Part shown: one piece after another, positions 10,913-20,533 of the stretch
How positions within the stretch are numbered: position 1 is the first letter of the stretch
Layout of the letters: every line of letters starts with the position of its first letter
Assembly (NCBI GenBank): GCA_947501005.1
Contig: CANMTU010000001.1
Coordinates: 1,574,501 to 1,638,500, forward strand
Direction of reading: 5' to 3'
Length of the DNA: 64,000 nucleotides
DNA from: an uncultured Erythrobacter sp.
GTDB taxonomy: Bacteria; Pseudomonadota; Alphaproteobacteria; Sphingomonadales; Sphingomonadaceae
The notes under the pieces: generated by a model
Told to the model about the DNA's origin: nothing
Database searches by the model: none
What the model saw: only the letters and a program-made list of their open reading frames with translations
Position numbers and translations under genes: made by a program

Positions 10913-12139
10913 ATGGACCTGCCCCCCTCGCCCCTCGCCCGCCAGTTTCCTGACTGCCCCGCCATTCCCGGCGTGACCTTGCGCATTGCGCGGGCGGGCT
11001 ACAAGAACTGGGACCGGGCCGACCTGACCTTCGCCGAACTGGCCGAGGGGACGGCGGTCGCCGGCGTCTTCACCACGAGCGCCTGCGCCTCGAGCGAGGT
11101 CGAACTGGGGCGCGAACAGGTGAAGCTCGGGCGGGCGCGGGCGCTGATCGTCAATGCCGGCAATTCCAACGCCTTCACCGGGCTTCGCGGGCGCGAGGCG
11201 GTCGAACAGATCATGGCGCGGGTCGCCGAGGCGCTGGCCTGCGATCCCAGCGACGTGTTCGTCTCCTCCACCGGCGTGATCGGCGTCCCCCTGCCCAAGG
11301 ACAAAGCGCGAGCCGGCATCGCCGCGGCGCTGGACGCCATGCCATGCGACTTCCGCGCCGCGACCGATGCCATCGGCACGACCGACACGTTCGCCAAGGG
11401 TGCCGCCGCCTCGGCCATGCTCGGCGCCCAGCGGACCGAACTGGTCGGCATCGTCAAGGGCAGTGGCATGATCGCGCCCGACATGGCGACGATGCTCGGC
11501 TATATCTTCACCGATGCCGCGATCGAACCGGCCTTGCTGCAGGAGATGCTCGAACGGGCGAACGCCGAGACGTTCTCGTGCATCACGGTCGACGGCGATA
11601 CCTCGACCAGCGACACGGTGCTCGCCTTCGCCACGGGCCGGGCGGCGAACCCGCCCCTTGTCGCGTGGGACGATGCCGGGGCGGACGCCTTCTATGCCGC
11701 GCTGCTGTCTGTTTGCCGCGATCTCGCGCAACTGGTCGTGCGCGACGGTGAAGGCGCGTCGAAATTCATCACGATCGACGTGACGGGCGCCGAGAGCGAT
11801 GCCAGCGCCCGCCGGATCGCGCTCGCCATCGGCAATTCCCCGCTAGTGAAGACCGCGATTGCCGGCGGCGATGCGAATTGGGGGCGGGTCGTCATGGCGG
11901 TAGGCAAGGCGGGCGAACCGGCGGACCGGGACCGCCTCTCGATCGGCTTCGGCGGCATCTGGGCTGCGCGCGACGGGCAGCCGCTGGCCGATTACGACGA
12001 GGCGCCGGTTGCCGCGCACCTCGCTGGCGAGGAGGTGACCGTCGAGGTCGATCTCGGCCTTGGCGAAGGGCGCGCGAGGGTGTGGACCTGTGATCTCACC
12101 CACGGCTATATCGACATCAACGCGGATTACCGCTCGTGA
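10913..12139 (+). CDS. argJ: Bifunctional glutamate N-acetyltransferase / N-acetylglutamate synthase ArgJ
   Basis: A 408-residue ornithine acetyltransferase of the arginine pathway, which recycles the acetyl group from N-acetylornithine to glutamate. The self-cleavage and nucleophile motif is APDMATMLGYIF with the catalytic threonine at residue 193, so the enzyme should mature into alpha and beta chains. SSTGVIG and NAGNSNAFTG are further family motifs, and it ends in the usual DINADYRS. I chose the ATG at 10913, which gives standard length; the frame extends 26 codons further upstream without similarity. Its TGA overlaps the GTG of the next gene (GTGA). Confidence 0.95.
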   Translation: MDLPPSPLARQFPDCPAIPGVTLRIARAGYKNWDRADLTFAELAEGTAVAGVFTTSACASSEVELGREQVKLGRARALIVNAGNSNAFTGLRGREAVEQIMARVAEALACDPSDVFVSSTGVIGVPLPKDKARAGIAAALDAMPCDFRAATDAIGTTDTFAKGAAASAMLGAQRTELVGIVKGSGMIAPDMATMLGYIFTDAAIEPALLQEMLERANAETFSCITVDGDTSTSDTVLAFATGRAANPPLVAWDDAGADAFYAALLSVCRDLAQLVVRDGEGASKFITIDVTGAESDASARRIALAIGNSPLVKTAIAGGDANWGRVVMAVGKAGEPADRDRLSIGFGGIWAARDGQPLADYDEAPVAAHLAGEEVTVEVDLGLGEGRARVWTCDLTHGYIDINADYRS

Positions 12140-12957
12140 GCCATCGGCAGGCCAGGGGTGAGCGGACGCTGGACGAGGCCGTCCTGACGCTGATGCGAAG
12201 GGCAAGCGAGACGGCGATCCTGCCGCATTACCGCACCCTCGTTCCGGACCAGATAACCGACAAGGCCAGCGACGATGTCGTCACCGTGGCCGATCATGCA
12301 TCCGAAGCGATCCTGACCGAAGGGCTGGCGAGCCTCGAACCCGGCATCGCCATCGTGGGCGAGGAAGCCGCCTTCGCCGACGAGGCCGTGCTGGAGGGCT
12401 TGAAAGGCGATTGCTGGATCGTCGATCCGCTCGACGGAACGAACAATTTCGCCCGCGGCAAACCGCCCTTCGGCATCCTGATCGCGCGGGCCAGCGGCGG
12501 CATCGCGCGTTCGGGCTGGATCTACGACTGCCTGACCGGGCGGTTCTTCTCGGTGCACGAGGGCGGCGGTGCCTTCATCGACGGCGAGCGGATACAGGCG
12601 CGCGAAAGCGGCGAGACCCCGCCCGTCGCCGCGATCTCGCTGGTCTTCATGCACGATGCGCAGCGCGAGGCGGTGAAGGCGCAGGTCGCCCCGCATTACC
12701 GGCTGGTCGACATTCCGCGCTGCGCGGCCGAGCAATATCCCCGGCTGGCGCTGGGTATCAACGATGTCTCGATCTTCCAGCGCACGCTCGCCTGGGATCA
12801 CGCGGCGGGCGCGCTGTGGCTGAACGAGGCGGGCGGCAAGGTCGCCCGGCCCGACGGGTCACCCTATCGCGTGGACGACGGGCGGACCGGCATGCTCGGC
12901 GCGGCGAGCCCACGCCTGTGGGCCGATCTCGCCCGGCGTTGCGGCGATTTGTCTTAA
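12136..12957 (+). CDS. Inositol monophosphatase family phosphatase (HisN/CysQ-like)
   Basis: A 273-residue Mg-dependent phosphatase. The metal-binding motifs are present: VGEEA, IVDPLDGTNNF (the DPxDGT box) and LAWDHAAGALWLNEAGG (the WDxAAG box). The exact substrate (inositol phosphate, histidinol phosphate or 3'-phosphoadenosine phosphate) is not decided by these motifs. It starts at a GTG overlapping the argJ stop by four bases, so the two are probably translationally coupled, which hints at an amino-acid biosynthetic role. Its TAA overlaps the trxA stop codon on the other strand. Confidence 0.85.
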   Translation: MSHRQARGERTLDEAVLTLMRRASETAILPHYRTLVPDQITDKASDDVVTVADHASEAILTEGLASLEPGIAIVGEEAAFADEAVLEGLKGDCWIVDPLDGTNNFARGKPPFGILIARASGGIARSGWIYDCLTGRFFSVHEGGGAFIDGERIQARESGETPPVAAISLVFMHDAQREAVKAQVAPHYRLVDIPRCAAEQYPRLALGINDVSIFQRTLAWDHAAGALWLNEAGGKVARPDGSPYRVDDGRTGMLGAASPRLWADLARRCGDLS

Positions 12958-13274
12958 AGGTTGCTTTCGAGCCATTGCTTGAGCTGGCCCTTGGGCGCCG
13001 CACCGCGCATCTGCGCCGCCGGTTCGCCGTTCTTGAACAGCACGAGGTAGGGGATCGACTGCACGCCCATCTGGCCGGGCACGCCGGTGTTCTCCATGAT
13101 GTCCATCTTGGCGATCGTCACCTTTTCCTTCATCTCGTCGCTCAATTCCTCCAGCGCGGGCGCGATCATCTTGCACGGCCCGCACCATTCCGCCCAGAAA
13201 TCGACCAGAACGGGTTTGTCGCTTTCGAGGACGTCGGACTGGAAGCCGGCGTCGGTTACGGTGATGGTGGCCAT
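12954..13274 (-). CDS. trxA: Thioredoxin
   Basis: A 106-residue classical thioredoxin with the active site WCGPCKM (Cys31, Cys34) and the cis-proline loop VQSIPYLVLF. It reduces disulfides in the cytoplasm, with electrons from thioredoxin reductase; trxB is at 41626-42612. A Shine-Dalgarno AGGAG is present just upstream of the ATG. It is the last gene of the minus-strand train after addA, with 53 bases between them. Its stop overlaps that of the convergent phosphatase gene. Confidence 0.96.
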   Translation of the reverse strand: MATITVTDAGFQSDVLESDKPVLVDFWAEWCGPCKMIAPALEELSDEMKEKVTIAKMDIMENTGVPGQMGVQSIPYLVLFKNGEPAAQMRGAAPKGQLKQWLESNL

Positions 13275-13327
13275 GTGGTTCTCCTGAAATTCGCTTGTCT
13301 TGCCGCAAGGTGGCGATGCGGCTGCGA

Positions 13328-16300
13328 TTACTCAACGGGCGGCAGGGCAAAGCTTTCCTGCCGGGCCGGAAACGCCGCTTTGTACGGGGCGAGCGTTTCT
13401 GCCGGAAGCACGATCAGCTGCGGGGTCTGGGTGTAAAGCACGGCCGCCGACACCGCGCGGCCAGGATGGATCGCCTCCAGCGCGGCGACATAGGCGGCCA
13501 TCTGGCGCAAGGTCGCCTCGGGTACCGCGTCGAGCGTGGTCGGCGGGCGGCGCGCGGTCTTGAAATCGACGACGGTAATCGCATCCTCGCGCACCAGCAG
13601 CCGGTCGGCCGTGCCCATGACCACCTGCCCCTCCACCGTGGCGGCGAGCGGAATTTCCGCCAGCGCATCGGGCGAGAAGATGTCGGCGAATTCCGGCGTG
13701 TCCAGAACCCTGAGCGCACTGTCGAGCAGTTCAGCGCGCGTGTCTGCCGGCAGATCGGCGCCGCGCCGTGCCAGCCATGCTTCGGCTTTCTCGCGGCGCG
13801 CCGCTGGCGGGACATTCGGCAACCGTTCGAGCAGCGCGTGGATCAGCGTCCCGCGCCGGGCGGCGACTGCCGTGGCTTCGGGAGGTAGCGGCGGGTCACT
13901 CCCTTCCACCTCACCCAGCCCGGAAGGCGAGAGCGGGCGCGGCGGACGCGGTTCGGGGCCGACCGGGCGCAGCGCCCAATCGGGCAATTCCCGCGCGGTT
14001 CCGCCACGATCTTCCGCCGGCGGCAATGCGACATCGGCCAGCGCGCCGAATTCCCAGCGCGCACCCCAGATATCGTCTTCCAGCGCGTCGTCGTCGAACA
14101 GCGGTTTCAGCCGGGCATACCAGCTATCCGCATGCGGCCCGGCCTTGGCATCACGCGGGCCGAGCGAGCCGGTGATGAACAGCGCTTCCTCCGCCCGCGT
14201 CATCGCGACGTAAAGCAAGCGCCAATGCTCTTCCAGTTCGGCTTTCGCGGCCTCTTCATCGGCAGACGCCAGCGGGCCGACCTTCTCTTCCTTGCGCACG
14301 CCGGGGATCGGAACCGGGTAATTGCGTTCGTCACCGATCCGCCGGTCGATCAGTTCGAGTTCGCCGGGCTTGTCCGGCGCGATGGCGGCGTCTGCGAGTA
14401 TGACGATGGGCGCTTGCAACCCTTTCGAGCCATGCACGGTCATCACCCGCACCTGATCGCCGCTTTCGCCCGCCTCGCGCTTCACCTCGCCCTCGCCCGC
14501 ATCGAACCAGCGGATGAAGCCTTGCAGGCTGGGAATATGCGCGGCGGCATAGGCATGTGCGGAATTGAGCAGTTCGTCGATCGGATCGTTGGCCTCGCGC
14601 CCCAGCCGCGCGACCAGCCTGCGGCGCCCGTCCATCGGACCGACGAGGATATAATGCAGGAGCTGCTGCGGACTGTCGAAATCCGCGCGGCGCAGAATTT
14701 CGCGCAAGGTTTCCAGTGTGCGCAGCACCAGCGGATGATAGCTCCGGCGCAGATGGTCCCACAGCCGCAGTTTCGCGTCGCGATAGGCGTGTTCGAGCAG
14801 CTCCTCCTGGCTCCACCCGATCAACGGCGAGACGAGCAGCGCGGCGAGCGTCAGATCGTCGAGCGGCTGGGCGGCGAACCGCAAGGCCGCCATCAGATCC
14901 TTCACCGCCAGCGGATTGCCGAGCCGCAGCCGGTCGATCCCGGCCACCGGCACGCCGTGGCGATGCAGCCGCGCGACGATCAGCGCAGCGAGATCGCGGC
15001 GCTTGCGCACGAGAATCATCACGTCGCCCGGCCCCGCGCGGCGCGGCTTGTCGCCCTTCACCAGCGGAAAGCCCGGCCCGCCCGGCTCCATCCAGCGGCG
15101 GATCTGACGCGCGATCCGGTCGGCCAGCTTGCGGTCGTGCTTGCCCAGCCACGTCTCGTCCGCCGTGCCGTCTTCCATTCCGCTATCGGCATGGATCACG
15201 TGCCACAGCGCGACGAGACCCGGACGGTCCTGCCCCTCATGCGGCTCCGCCTCGCGGTCGAGCCCCATCTTCGAAGAACCGATCGCGCCGATCGCCCGGT
15301 CAACGAAACTCAGCACATTCTCGGCCGTGCGGAAACTCTGGCCGAGGCCGTATTCCTGCAGATAACGCGGCCTCGGCCCGCCGCGCATCTCGCCTGCGGC
15401 ATCGGCGGTCTGGCGCATCCGTTCGGCCACCCGGTCGCGCGCCTCGCTGAAATTGCGCGGGGATGTGCCCTGAAAGCCGAAGATCGCCTGCTTGAAATCC
15501 CCGACCGTAAAGATCGTGCGCACCCGGTCGCCCTGCGCGCCCTCGCCGCTGAAGAAATCGTCGGTCAGCGCGTCGATGATCTGCCATTGCGCACGGTTGG
15601 TATCCTGCGCCTCGTCGACGAGGATGTGATCGAAGCTGCGGTCGAGCTTGTAGCGGATCCAGTCGGCCATCGCCGTGTCGGACAGCAGGTGCGCCGCGCG
15701 GGCGATGAGGTCGTCGAAATCGACCAGCCCCTCGCGCGCCTTGGCCTCCTGCCACGCCAGCGCGAAGGTCCGCCCCGCCTCCAGCTGGGGCGCGAGAAAG
15801 GCGACGAGGTCGAGCAATGCGCGCCGTTCCTGCACCCCGCGGACGGCGCCGGCGATGATGTCCTGCTTGGCCCGCAGGTCGGGATCGTTCTTTTCCGCGC
15901 CTTTCATCTGGCGTGGATCGCCGTCCTTCTTCAGCAACGTGTCGTAGAAACCGTCCAGCGCCTCAAGGCGGCTCGCTGCATCCAGCCCGATCCAGCGCGG
16001 CACGAAATCGCGCACAGCGTCGGCGATCTGCGCTTTCCAGCCCTCGGTCGCCTGCAGGCAGGCGCGCAGGGTATCGATCGGAAACACATCGTCGCCGCAC
16101 GCCTCGGCCACCCACGCCTCCCCCGCATCGGAGGGAACGCCGAGCAGGCGGCGCACCGGCAGTTCAAGCGCGCCCTGCCAGTCGGGCCGGTACCACAGGT
16201 CGAGATAGCCGGCGCAGCGCATCAGCCAGCCGCGCACCGCGTCGGCCCCTTTGCGCCGGCTCATCTCGGCGACGGCTTCGCGGAAGTCGCCGCGACGCTC

Positions 16301-16804
16301 GTCGGCGAGCAGTTCGGCAAGCACATCGCGGCTCAGCAGGTCGCGTTCGCGGTCGTCCATCGGCTGGCTGCCGGGCAGGATCTGCGCCTCGGCCGGGAAC
16401 GCGGCGAGGAGGTATTGCGCGAAGGCGTGAATCGTATCGATCCGCAGCCCGCCGCCGGGGCAATCGAGCACGCGGGCGAACAGCGAGCGGGCGCGAGCCA
16501 GCGTATCGGGATCGATCGCCGCGCCCAGATGGCTCAGTTCGGTCGCCAGAACCTCGTCCTTCAGCCGCACCCAGCGGGCCAGAACCTCGCCCACGCGTAC
16601 CGCCATTTCCGCAGCGCCGGCCTTCGTGAAGGTGAGGCAGAGGATTTGCGACGGGTCCGCGCCCGGTTCCAGCAGCAGCCGCAGCACGCGCGCCGAAAGC
16701 ACCTGCGTCTTGCCCGTCCCCGCGCTGGCCGACAGCCATACGCTTTCGCGCGGGTCGACCGCGTCGCGCTGGTGCCCGGCGAGGGGATGGACCGCCCCGC
16801 TCAC
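13328..16804 (-). CDS. addA: Double-strand break repair helicase-nuclease AddA
   Basis: An 1158-residue UvrD-family helicase with a C-terminal RecB-type nuclease. Walker A is SASAGTGKTQVL near the N-terminus. Helicase motifs include LVDEAQDTNRAQW and VMTVHGSKGLQAPIV. The nuclease motif near the C-terminus reads GTADRLL followed by VVDFKTARRP. With AddB it resects double-strand breaks for RecA loading. I chose a GTG at 16804, which overlaps the addB stop as GTGA and gives the usual family beginning (SGAVHPLAGHQ). An ATG 12 codons upstream would lie inside addB. Confidence 0.92.
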   Translation of the reverse strand: MSGAVHPLAGHQRDAVDPRESVWLSASAGTGKTQVLSARVLRLLLEPGADPSQILCLTFTKAGAAEMAVRVGEVLARWVRLKDEVLATELSHLGAAIDPDTLARARSLFARVLDCPGGGLRIDTIHAFAQYLLAAFPAEAQILPGSQPMDDRERDLLSRDVLAELLADERRGDFREAVAEMSRRKGADAVRGWLMRCAGYLDLWYRPDWQGALELPVRRLLGVPSDAGEAWVAEACGDDVFPIDTLRACLQATEGWKAQIADAVRDFVPRWIGLDAASRLEALDGFYDTLLKKDGDPRQMKGAEKNDPDLRAKQDIIAGAVRGVQERRALLDLVAFLAPQLEAGRTFALAWQEAKAREGLVDFDDLIARAAHLLSDTAMADWIRYKLDRSFDHILVDEAQDTNRAQWQIIDALTDDFFSGEGAQGDRVRTIFTVGDFKQAIFGFQGTSPRNFSEARDRVAERMRQTADAAGEMRGGPRPRYLQEYGLGQSFRTAENVLSFVDRAIGAIGSSKMGLDREAEPHEGQDRPGLVALWHVIHADSGMEDGTADETWLGKHDRKLADRIARQIRRWMEPGGPGFPLVKGDKPRRAGPGDVMILVRKRRDLAALIVARLHRHGVPVAGIDRLRLGNPLAVKDLMAALRFAAQPLDDLTLAALLVSPLIGWSQEELLEHAYRDAKLRLWDHLRRSYHPLVLRTLETLREILRRADFDSPQQLLHYILVGPMDGRRRLVARLGREANDPIDELLNSAHAYAAAHIPSLQGFIRWFDAGEGEVKREAGESGDQVRVMTVHGSKGLQAPIVILADAAIAPDKPGELELIDRRIGDERNYPVPIPGVRKEEKVGPLASADEEAAKAELEEHWRLLYVAMTRAEEALFITGSLGPRDAKAGPHADSWYARLKPLFDDDALEDDIWGARWEFGALADVALPPAEDRGGTARELPDWALRPVGPEPRPPRPLSPSGLGEVEGSDPPLPPEATAVAARRGTLIHALLERLPNVPPAARREKAEAWLARRGADLPADTRAELLDSALRVLDTPEFADIFSPDALAEIPLAATVEGQVVMGTADRLLVREDAITVVDFKTARRPPTTLDAVPEATLRQMAAYVAALEAIHPGRAVSAAVLYTQTPQLIVLPAETLAPYKAAFPARQESFALPPVE

Positions 16805-19800
16805 AGCGCGTCTTCCTCGACGTCCATGTGCGGCAGCCACTCGTCGAGCCGCATGAGCTGGTCGTAGGTGCCATAATCCGGCAGGTCGGGATTGAGGCGG
16901 GCGGTGAACGGCTCGCTGCCGGTGATCCAGGTGGCGATGGCGCCGGTGAGGTAGTCTTCTGTCGCGGGCAGGAACTCTTCAAGCTCGACGCCCCGCTCGC
17001 GCGAGCTACGCTTGATTGGGGAAGAAACGACACCGAACTCGTCGCCCCGCCCCTTGGCGAGCGACCAGTATTCGAACGCGGTCGGCGCGCCGGAAACCTC
17101 CTTGAACCCACCCGCCCGCGCGATCATCCCAAGCAGGCCGAGTTGCAGCGCGAACCCTTCCTCGACCATGCTGGCCGACGGGGCGCTTCCGGTCTTGTAA
17201 TCGACGATGGCGAGTTCGCCGTTCGGCAGCCGGTCGATTCGGTCGGTCCGGCCATGCACGCGCACGCCGCCCACCTCCATTCCGCCGGTCGCCTCGACGC
17301 AGGCGACCTCGCGGCCGGGCGGCGCGTTCTCCACCTCGTCCGCCACCCAGTCGAGCGCGCATTCGAGCCGCGGCTGCCACAGCCCGCGCATCAGCGGATG
17401 GATGTTCCGCTCTTCGAACACCCGCGCCATCGTCGCGTGCAGATCGGCGGGTTTGCCTGCAATCCGGTCTTCGTGCCAACGCTGAAGGATCTCATGCGCC
17501 ACCTCGCCCTGCCACGCGGCGGAGGGGTCGGCATCGAGCGAGTCGAGATCGCTCAGCCGCAGGATGCGCTGGGCGTAGAACTGGTAGGGATCGCCGCGCA
17601 GCCGGTCGAGCGCGGTGGCGGAAATGTCGACCTTGCGCTGCTCGGGCGAAGGCATCGGGCGCGGCCGGGGATAAGCGGGCACCTCGGCCATTCGCGTCAT
17701 TGCCCGCGCCCATTCGACCGCCTCGATTTCCTCGTGCCGGGCGAGTAGATCGCCGAGCAGAGCCTGCACCCGCAGCAGGAAGCGCGAGGGGATCGCCGGC
17801 GCGCCATCGTCGCGCGCCGCGCGGCTGAGCACGACTTCCGGCGCACCCAGGGCGCCGGCAAGATCATGCGCCGAGAGGCCGATGCGAAAGTCCGTACCCG
17901 GCACGCCGAGCGCCCGCAACACTGGCGGCGCCAGCAGTGCATCGACCCCGCTGCGCGCCGGCCACACGCCTTCGTTGAGGCCGGCGCAGATGGCGAGATC
18001 GGCGCGGTTCATCCGGCTTTCCAGCAGGCCCAACACCTGCACCCGCCCATGCCCGCCATAGGGCGGCCGCACCGCAACCTCCTCCATCGCATCGCGCAGC
18101 ACGTCGGCAATGTCGCGCGGCGACAGGGCGAAGGCAGCATCGCGGGCGTGCAGACGCAGATCCTCGACGAAGGCGGCGAGCGAGCGGCCATCCTCGCGCG
18201 CCCAGATCCGCTCGCCGCACAGGGCTTCGCAAGTGGCAGCCACGGCGTCGATCATGGCGGCGAGATCGGCGCTGCCAGCATCGCCATTGGCCAGCAACGG
18301 TTCGAGCGCGGCTTCGGCCGCCTCCCACCACGCGCCGAGCGGATCGTCGGCATCCTTGCGCAAGCCTGCGACCGTTTCCGCGACCGGGCCGAGGCCGGAT
18401 CGCAGCCGGGGGCCGCGCAAGGCCCGCTCGACCCGGCGAAGCTGCGTGAGCCAGCGCCCGCGCTCCATCCCGCCATCGACCAGCGGATGGCCGAGCAGTG
18501 CCATCAGCGAGACCGCCGGGGCATCCTGTGCCAGAACCTCCGCCGCCAGCAGGAAGGCCCGCCCCGCCGCCGTATGCGACAGCGGCCGCCCCGCCGAATC
18601 GTCCGCCTCGATGTTCCAGCGGGCGAGATGATGAATCACCCGCCGCGCCAACCCGCGATCGGGCGTGACCACCGCAACGCGCTTTTCCGGCTCGTCCAGT
18701 GCCTGCCGCACCAGCAGGGCGATGGCCTGCGCTTCTTCTTCGGGATTGGCGCATTGCATGATCCGCACGCCTGCCAGCCGTCGTTTTTCGGGAGGTAGCG
18801 TGACCCAGTTCCGGCTCGCCTCGGGCGGCAGGAAGAGCGCGCCGATCGCGTGGCTGCGCTCGGGCGGCGCGGCGGTCATCCCCCGGCGGTGCCACGGCTG
18901 CACCTCCTCGCGCGCCACACCCATGCGGTTGAGCAGCAGCTTCATGTGATATTGCGGGTGAGTCACGGCATCGCCGCGCGCAAACGGCGTGTCGCCCGGC
19001 TCGGGTGCGTTACCGGCTCGGCCGAGTTCGTCCCAAACCTCTGCATCCAGCGTCAGGTCGAAATCGGGCAGGATCAACGCGCCGCGATTCAATTCGCTGA
19101 CCACGCGCAGCATCCGGGCGAGCGCTGGGGCCGCGCTGGTCACACCGGCGGCGACGATGGGCGTCGCGGGCGGCACGGCGCGCCAGCGGTTCGCCGCCCG
19201 GTCGAACAGGCGGTTGCGGCGGGCGGCGGCGTCGAGCATGCCTTCGCCTTGCAGGAAGGCCAGCCAGCGCGCCTGCACCCGCGCGAACATCTGCAACGAG
19301 GCGCGCCAGTGTTCCGACAGGTCACCGATAAGCTGGAGGACATCATCGCCGAGCAATTCCTCCGGTCCGATATCCTCGATTAGCAGGCGATCCATCGTCG
19401 CGCCGGTTTCGCGCGCGAGGCGCAGCAGCGTCGCCCCCTTTGGCGCGTCGTCCCCCATCTCCTCCGCGATCAGGCGGGCGAGCGCGAACAGGCGGCGGCG
19501 CGGATCGACGGCGGGCGGAATATCGTCCTCCCCCAGTGGATCGAGCAGGGTGCCCAGCGCCTCGTCGAGATCGAGGTCGCCCATTACCGCCATGCGCGGC
19601 ATCAACAGGCCCGCCTGCCCCGTCTCGCCGGCATGACGGATGAAGGCTTCGGCGACTGTCCGGCGGGCCCGGCTGCTCGGCAGCAGCAGGGTGAGCCGCG
19701 CGAGACCGAAGCCGGGTTCGGCATAGCGGGGTACCAGTCCGGCAACCAGCGCGTCGGCAAAGCCCCGGTGGGCGGCGATGGAGTAGACCTGCGGATGACA

Positions 19801-19818
19801 CACCGCGCCGTCAGTCAC
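16801..19818 (-). CDS. addB: Double-strand break repair protein AddB
   Basis: A 1005-residue alphaproteobacterial AddB. The N-terminal helicase-like fold reads LLLPSSRARRTVAEAF in place of a good Walker A, as usual for AddB, which has lost or weakened ATPase function. The C-terminal RecB-type nuclease motif is GRTDRIDRLPNG then AIVDYKTGSAPS. It cuts the 5'-ending strand and recognises Chi-like sites in known systems. The start is a GTG at 19818 that overlaps the murU stop by eight bases, and the stop overlaps the addA GTG, so the pair is translationally coupled. Confidence 0.92.
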   Translation of the reverse strand: MTDGAVCHPQVYSIAAHRGFADALVAGLVPRYAEPGFGLARLTLLLPSSRARRTVAEAFIRHAGETGQAGLLMPRMAVMGDLDLDEALGTLLDPLGEDDIPPAVDPRRRLFALARLIAEEMGDDAPKGATLLRLARETGATMDRLLIEDIGPEELLGDDVLQLIGDLSEHWRASLQMFARVQARWLAFLQGEGMLDAAARRNRLFDRAANRWRAVPPATPIVAAGVTSAAPALARMLRVVSELNRGALILPDFDLTLDAEVWDELGRAGNAPEPGDTPFARGDAVTHPQYHMKLLLNRMGVAREEVQPWHRRGMTAAPPERSHAIGALFLPPEASRNWVTLPPEKRRLAGVRIMQCANPEEEAQAIALLVRQALDEPEKRVAVVTPDRGLARRVIHHLARWNIEADDSAGRPLSHTAAGRAFLLAAEVLAQDAPAVSLMALLGHPLVDGGMERGRWLTQLRRVERALRGPRLRSGLGPVAETVAGLRKDADDPLGAWWEAAEAALEPLLANGDAGSADLAAMIDAVAATCEALCGERIWAREDGRSLAAFVEDLRLHARDAAFALSPRDIADVLRDAMEEVAVRPPYGGHGRVQVLGLLESRMNRADLAICAGLNEGVWPARSGVDALLAPPVLRALGVPGTDFRIGLSAHDLAGALGAPEVVLSRAARDDGAPAIPSRFLLRVQALLGDLLARHEEIEAVEWARAMTRMAEVPAYPRPRPMPSPEQRKVDISATALDRLRGDPYQFYAQRILRLSDLDSLDADPSAAWQGEVAHEILQRWHEDRIAGKPADLHATMARVFEERNIHPLMRGLWQPRLECALDWVADEVENAPPGREVACVEATGGMEVGGVRVHGRTDRIDRLPNGELAIVDYKTGSAPSASMVEEGFALQLGLLGMIARAGGFKEVSGAPTAFEYWSLAKGRGDEFGVVSSPIKRSSRERGVELEEFLPATEDYLTGAIATWITGSEPFTARLNPDLPDYGTYDQLMRLDEWLPHMDVEEDAL

Positions 19819-20533
19819 CGCGAAGCGCCCTCTCCGTCGGCTGGATATGCTGCGGCGTGCCGACCTCGTACCATTCGCCGGTGAAGGCCGTGCCGAACAA
19901 CCGCCCGCCAGCGATAGCCCGGTCCCACAGGATATTGGTCGAGAACTTGCCCTCGGGTGCGTCGCGCAGCAGGCGGTGCGACACGAGCTGGATGCCGGTA
20001 TAGATGAACGGCGCGATCCGGCCGTCGAGCTTGCGTGACAGCCGCCCCGCGCCGTTCATGTAGAAATCGCCCGGCCCGCCGAAATTGTGCGCGCGGGCGT
20101 GGGGCACGACCAGCAGCAGCGCGTCCATCCGCTCCCCATCCCAGTGGCGCGAGAGATCGGCGAAGGCGTTGACCGGCCCGTCCAGCCAGACGCTGTCTGC
20201 GTTGCAGGCAAAGAACGGATCGGGCAGCAGGCCGGCGGAATTCGCGCGGACCATGCCGCCGCCGGTTTCGAGCAGTTCCGCGCGCTCGTCCGAAAAGACG
20301 ATGCGCGGCGCAGTGCGCGGCTTGAGATGCGCCTCGACCGCGTCGGCAAGGTAATGCACGTTGACCACCGCCCGCGCCACGCCCGCATCGGCCATCCGGT
20401 CGAGCGCGCGGTCGATCAGCGACTTGCCCGCCACCCGCACGAGGGGCTTGGGCGTCGCGGCGGTGAGCGGGCGCATCCGCTTGCCAAGGCCGGCGGCCAT
20501 GACCATCGCGGTATCCGAGACCAGCTCAGCCAT
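19811..20533 (-). CDS. murU: Nucleotidyltransferase, probable N-acetylmuramate 1-phosphate uridylyltransferase MurU
   Basis: A 240-residue sugar-nucleotide transferase with the N-terminal signature MVMAAGLGKRMRPLT followed by PKPLV, and a metal/uridine-binding ACNADSVW motif. Next to an AmgK-type kinase it is best read as MurU, which makes UDP-MurNAc from MurNAc-1-phosphate and UTP in cell-wall recycling, bypassing the fosfomycin-sensitive MurA step. I chose the ATG at 20533 (MAELVSDTAM), eight bases inside the end of amgK; the frame continues 19 codons further upstream without similarity. Confidence 0.85.
   Translation of the reverse strand: MAELVSDTAMVMAAGLGKRMRPLTAATPKPLVRVAGKSLIDRALDRMADAGVARAVVNVHYLADAVEAHLKPRTAPRIVFSDERAELLETGGGMVRANSAGLLPDPFFACNADSVWLDGPVNAFADLSRHWDGERMDALLLVVPHARAHNFGGPGDFYMNGAGRLSRKLDGRIAPFIYTGIQLVSHRLLRDAPEGKFSTNILWDRAIAGGRLFGTAFTGEWYEVGTPQHIQPTERALRGD

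Noticed and set aside
14132..16867. A 911-codon plus-strand open frame across addA
   Set aside because: Antisense shadow of addA with no recognisable domains.
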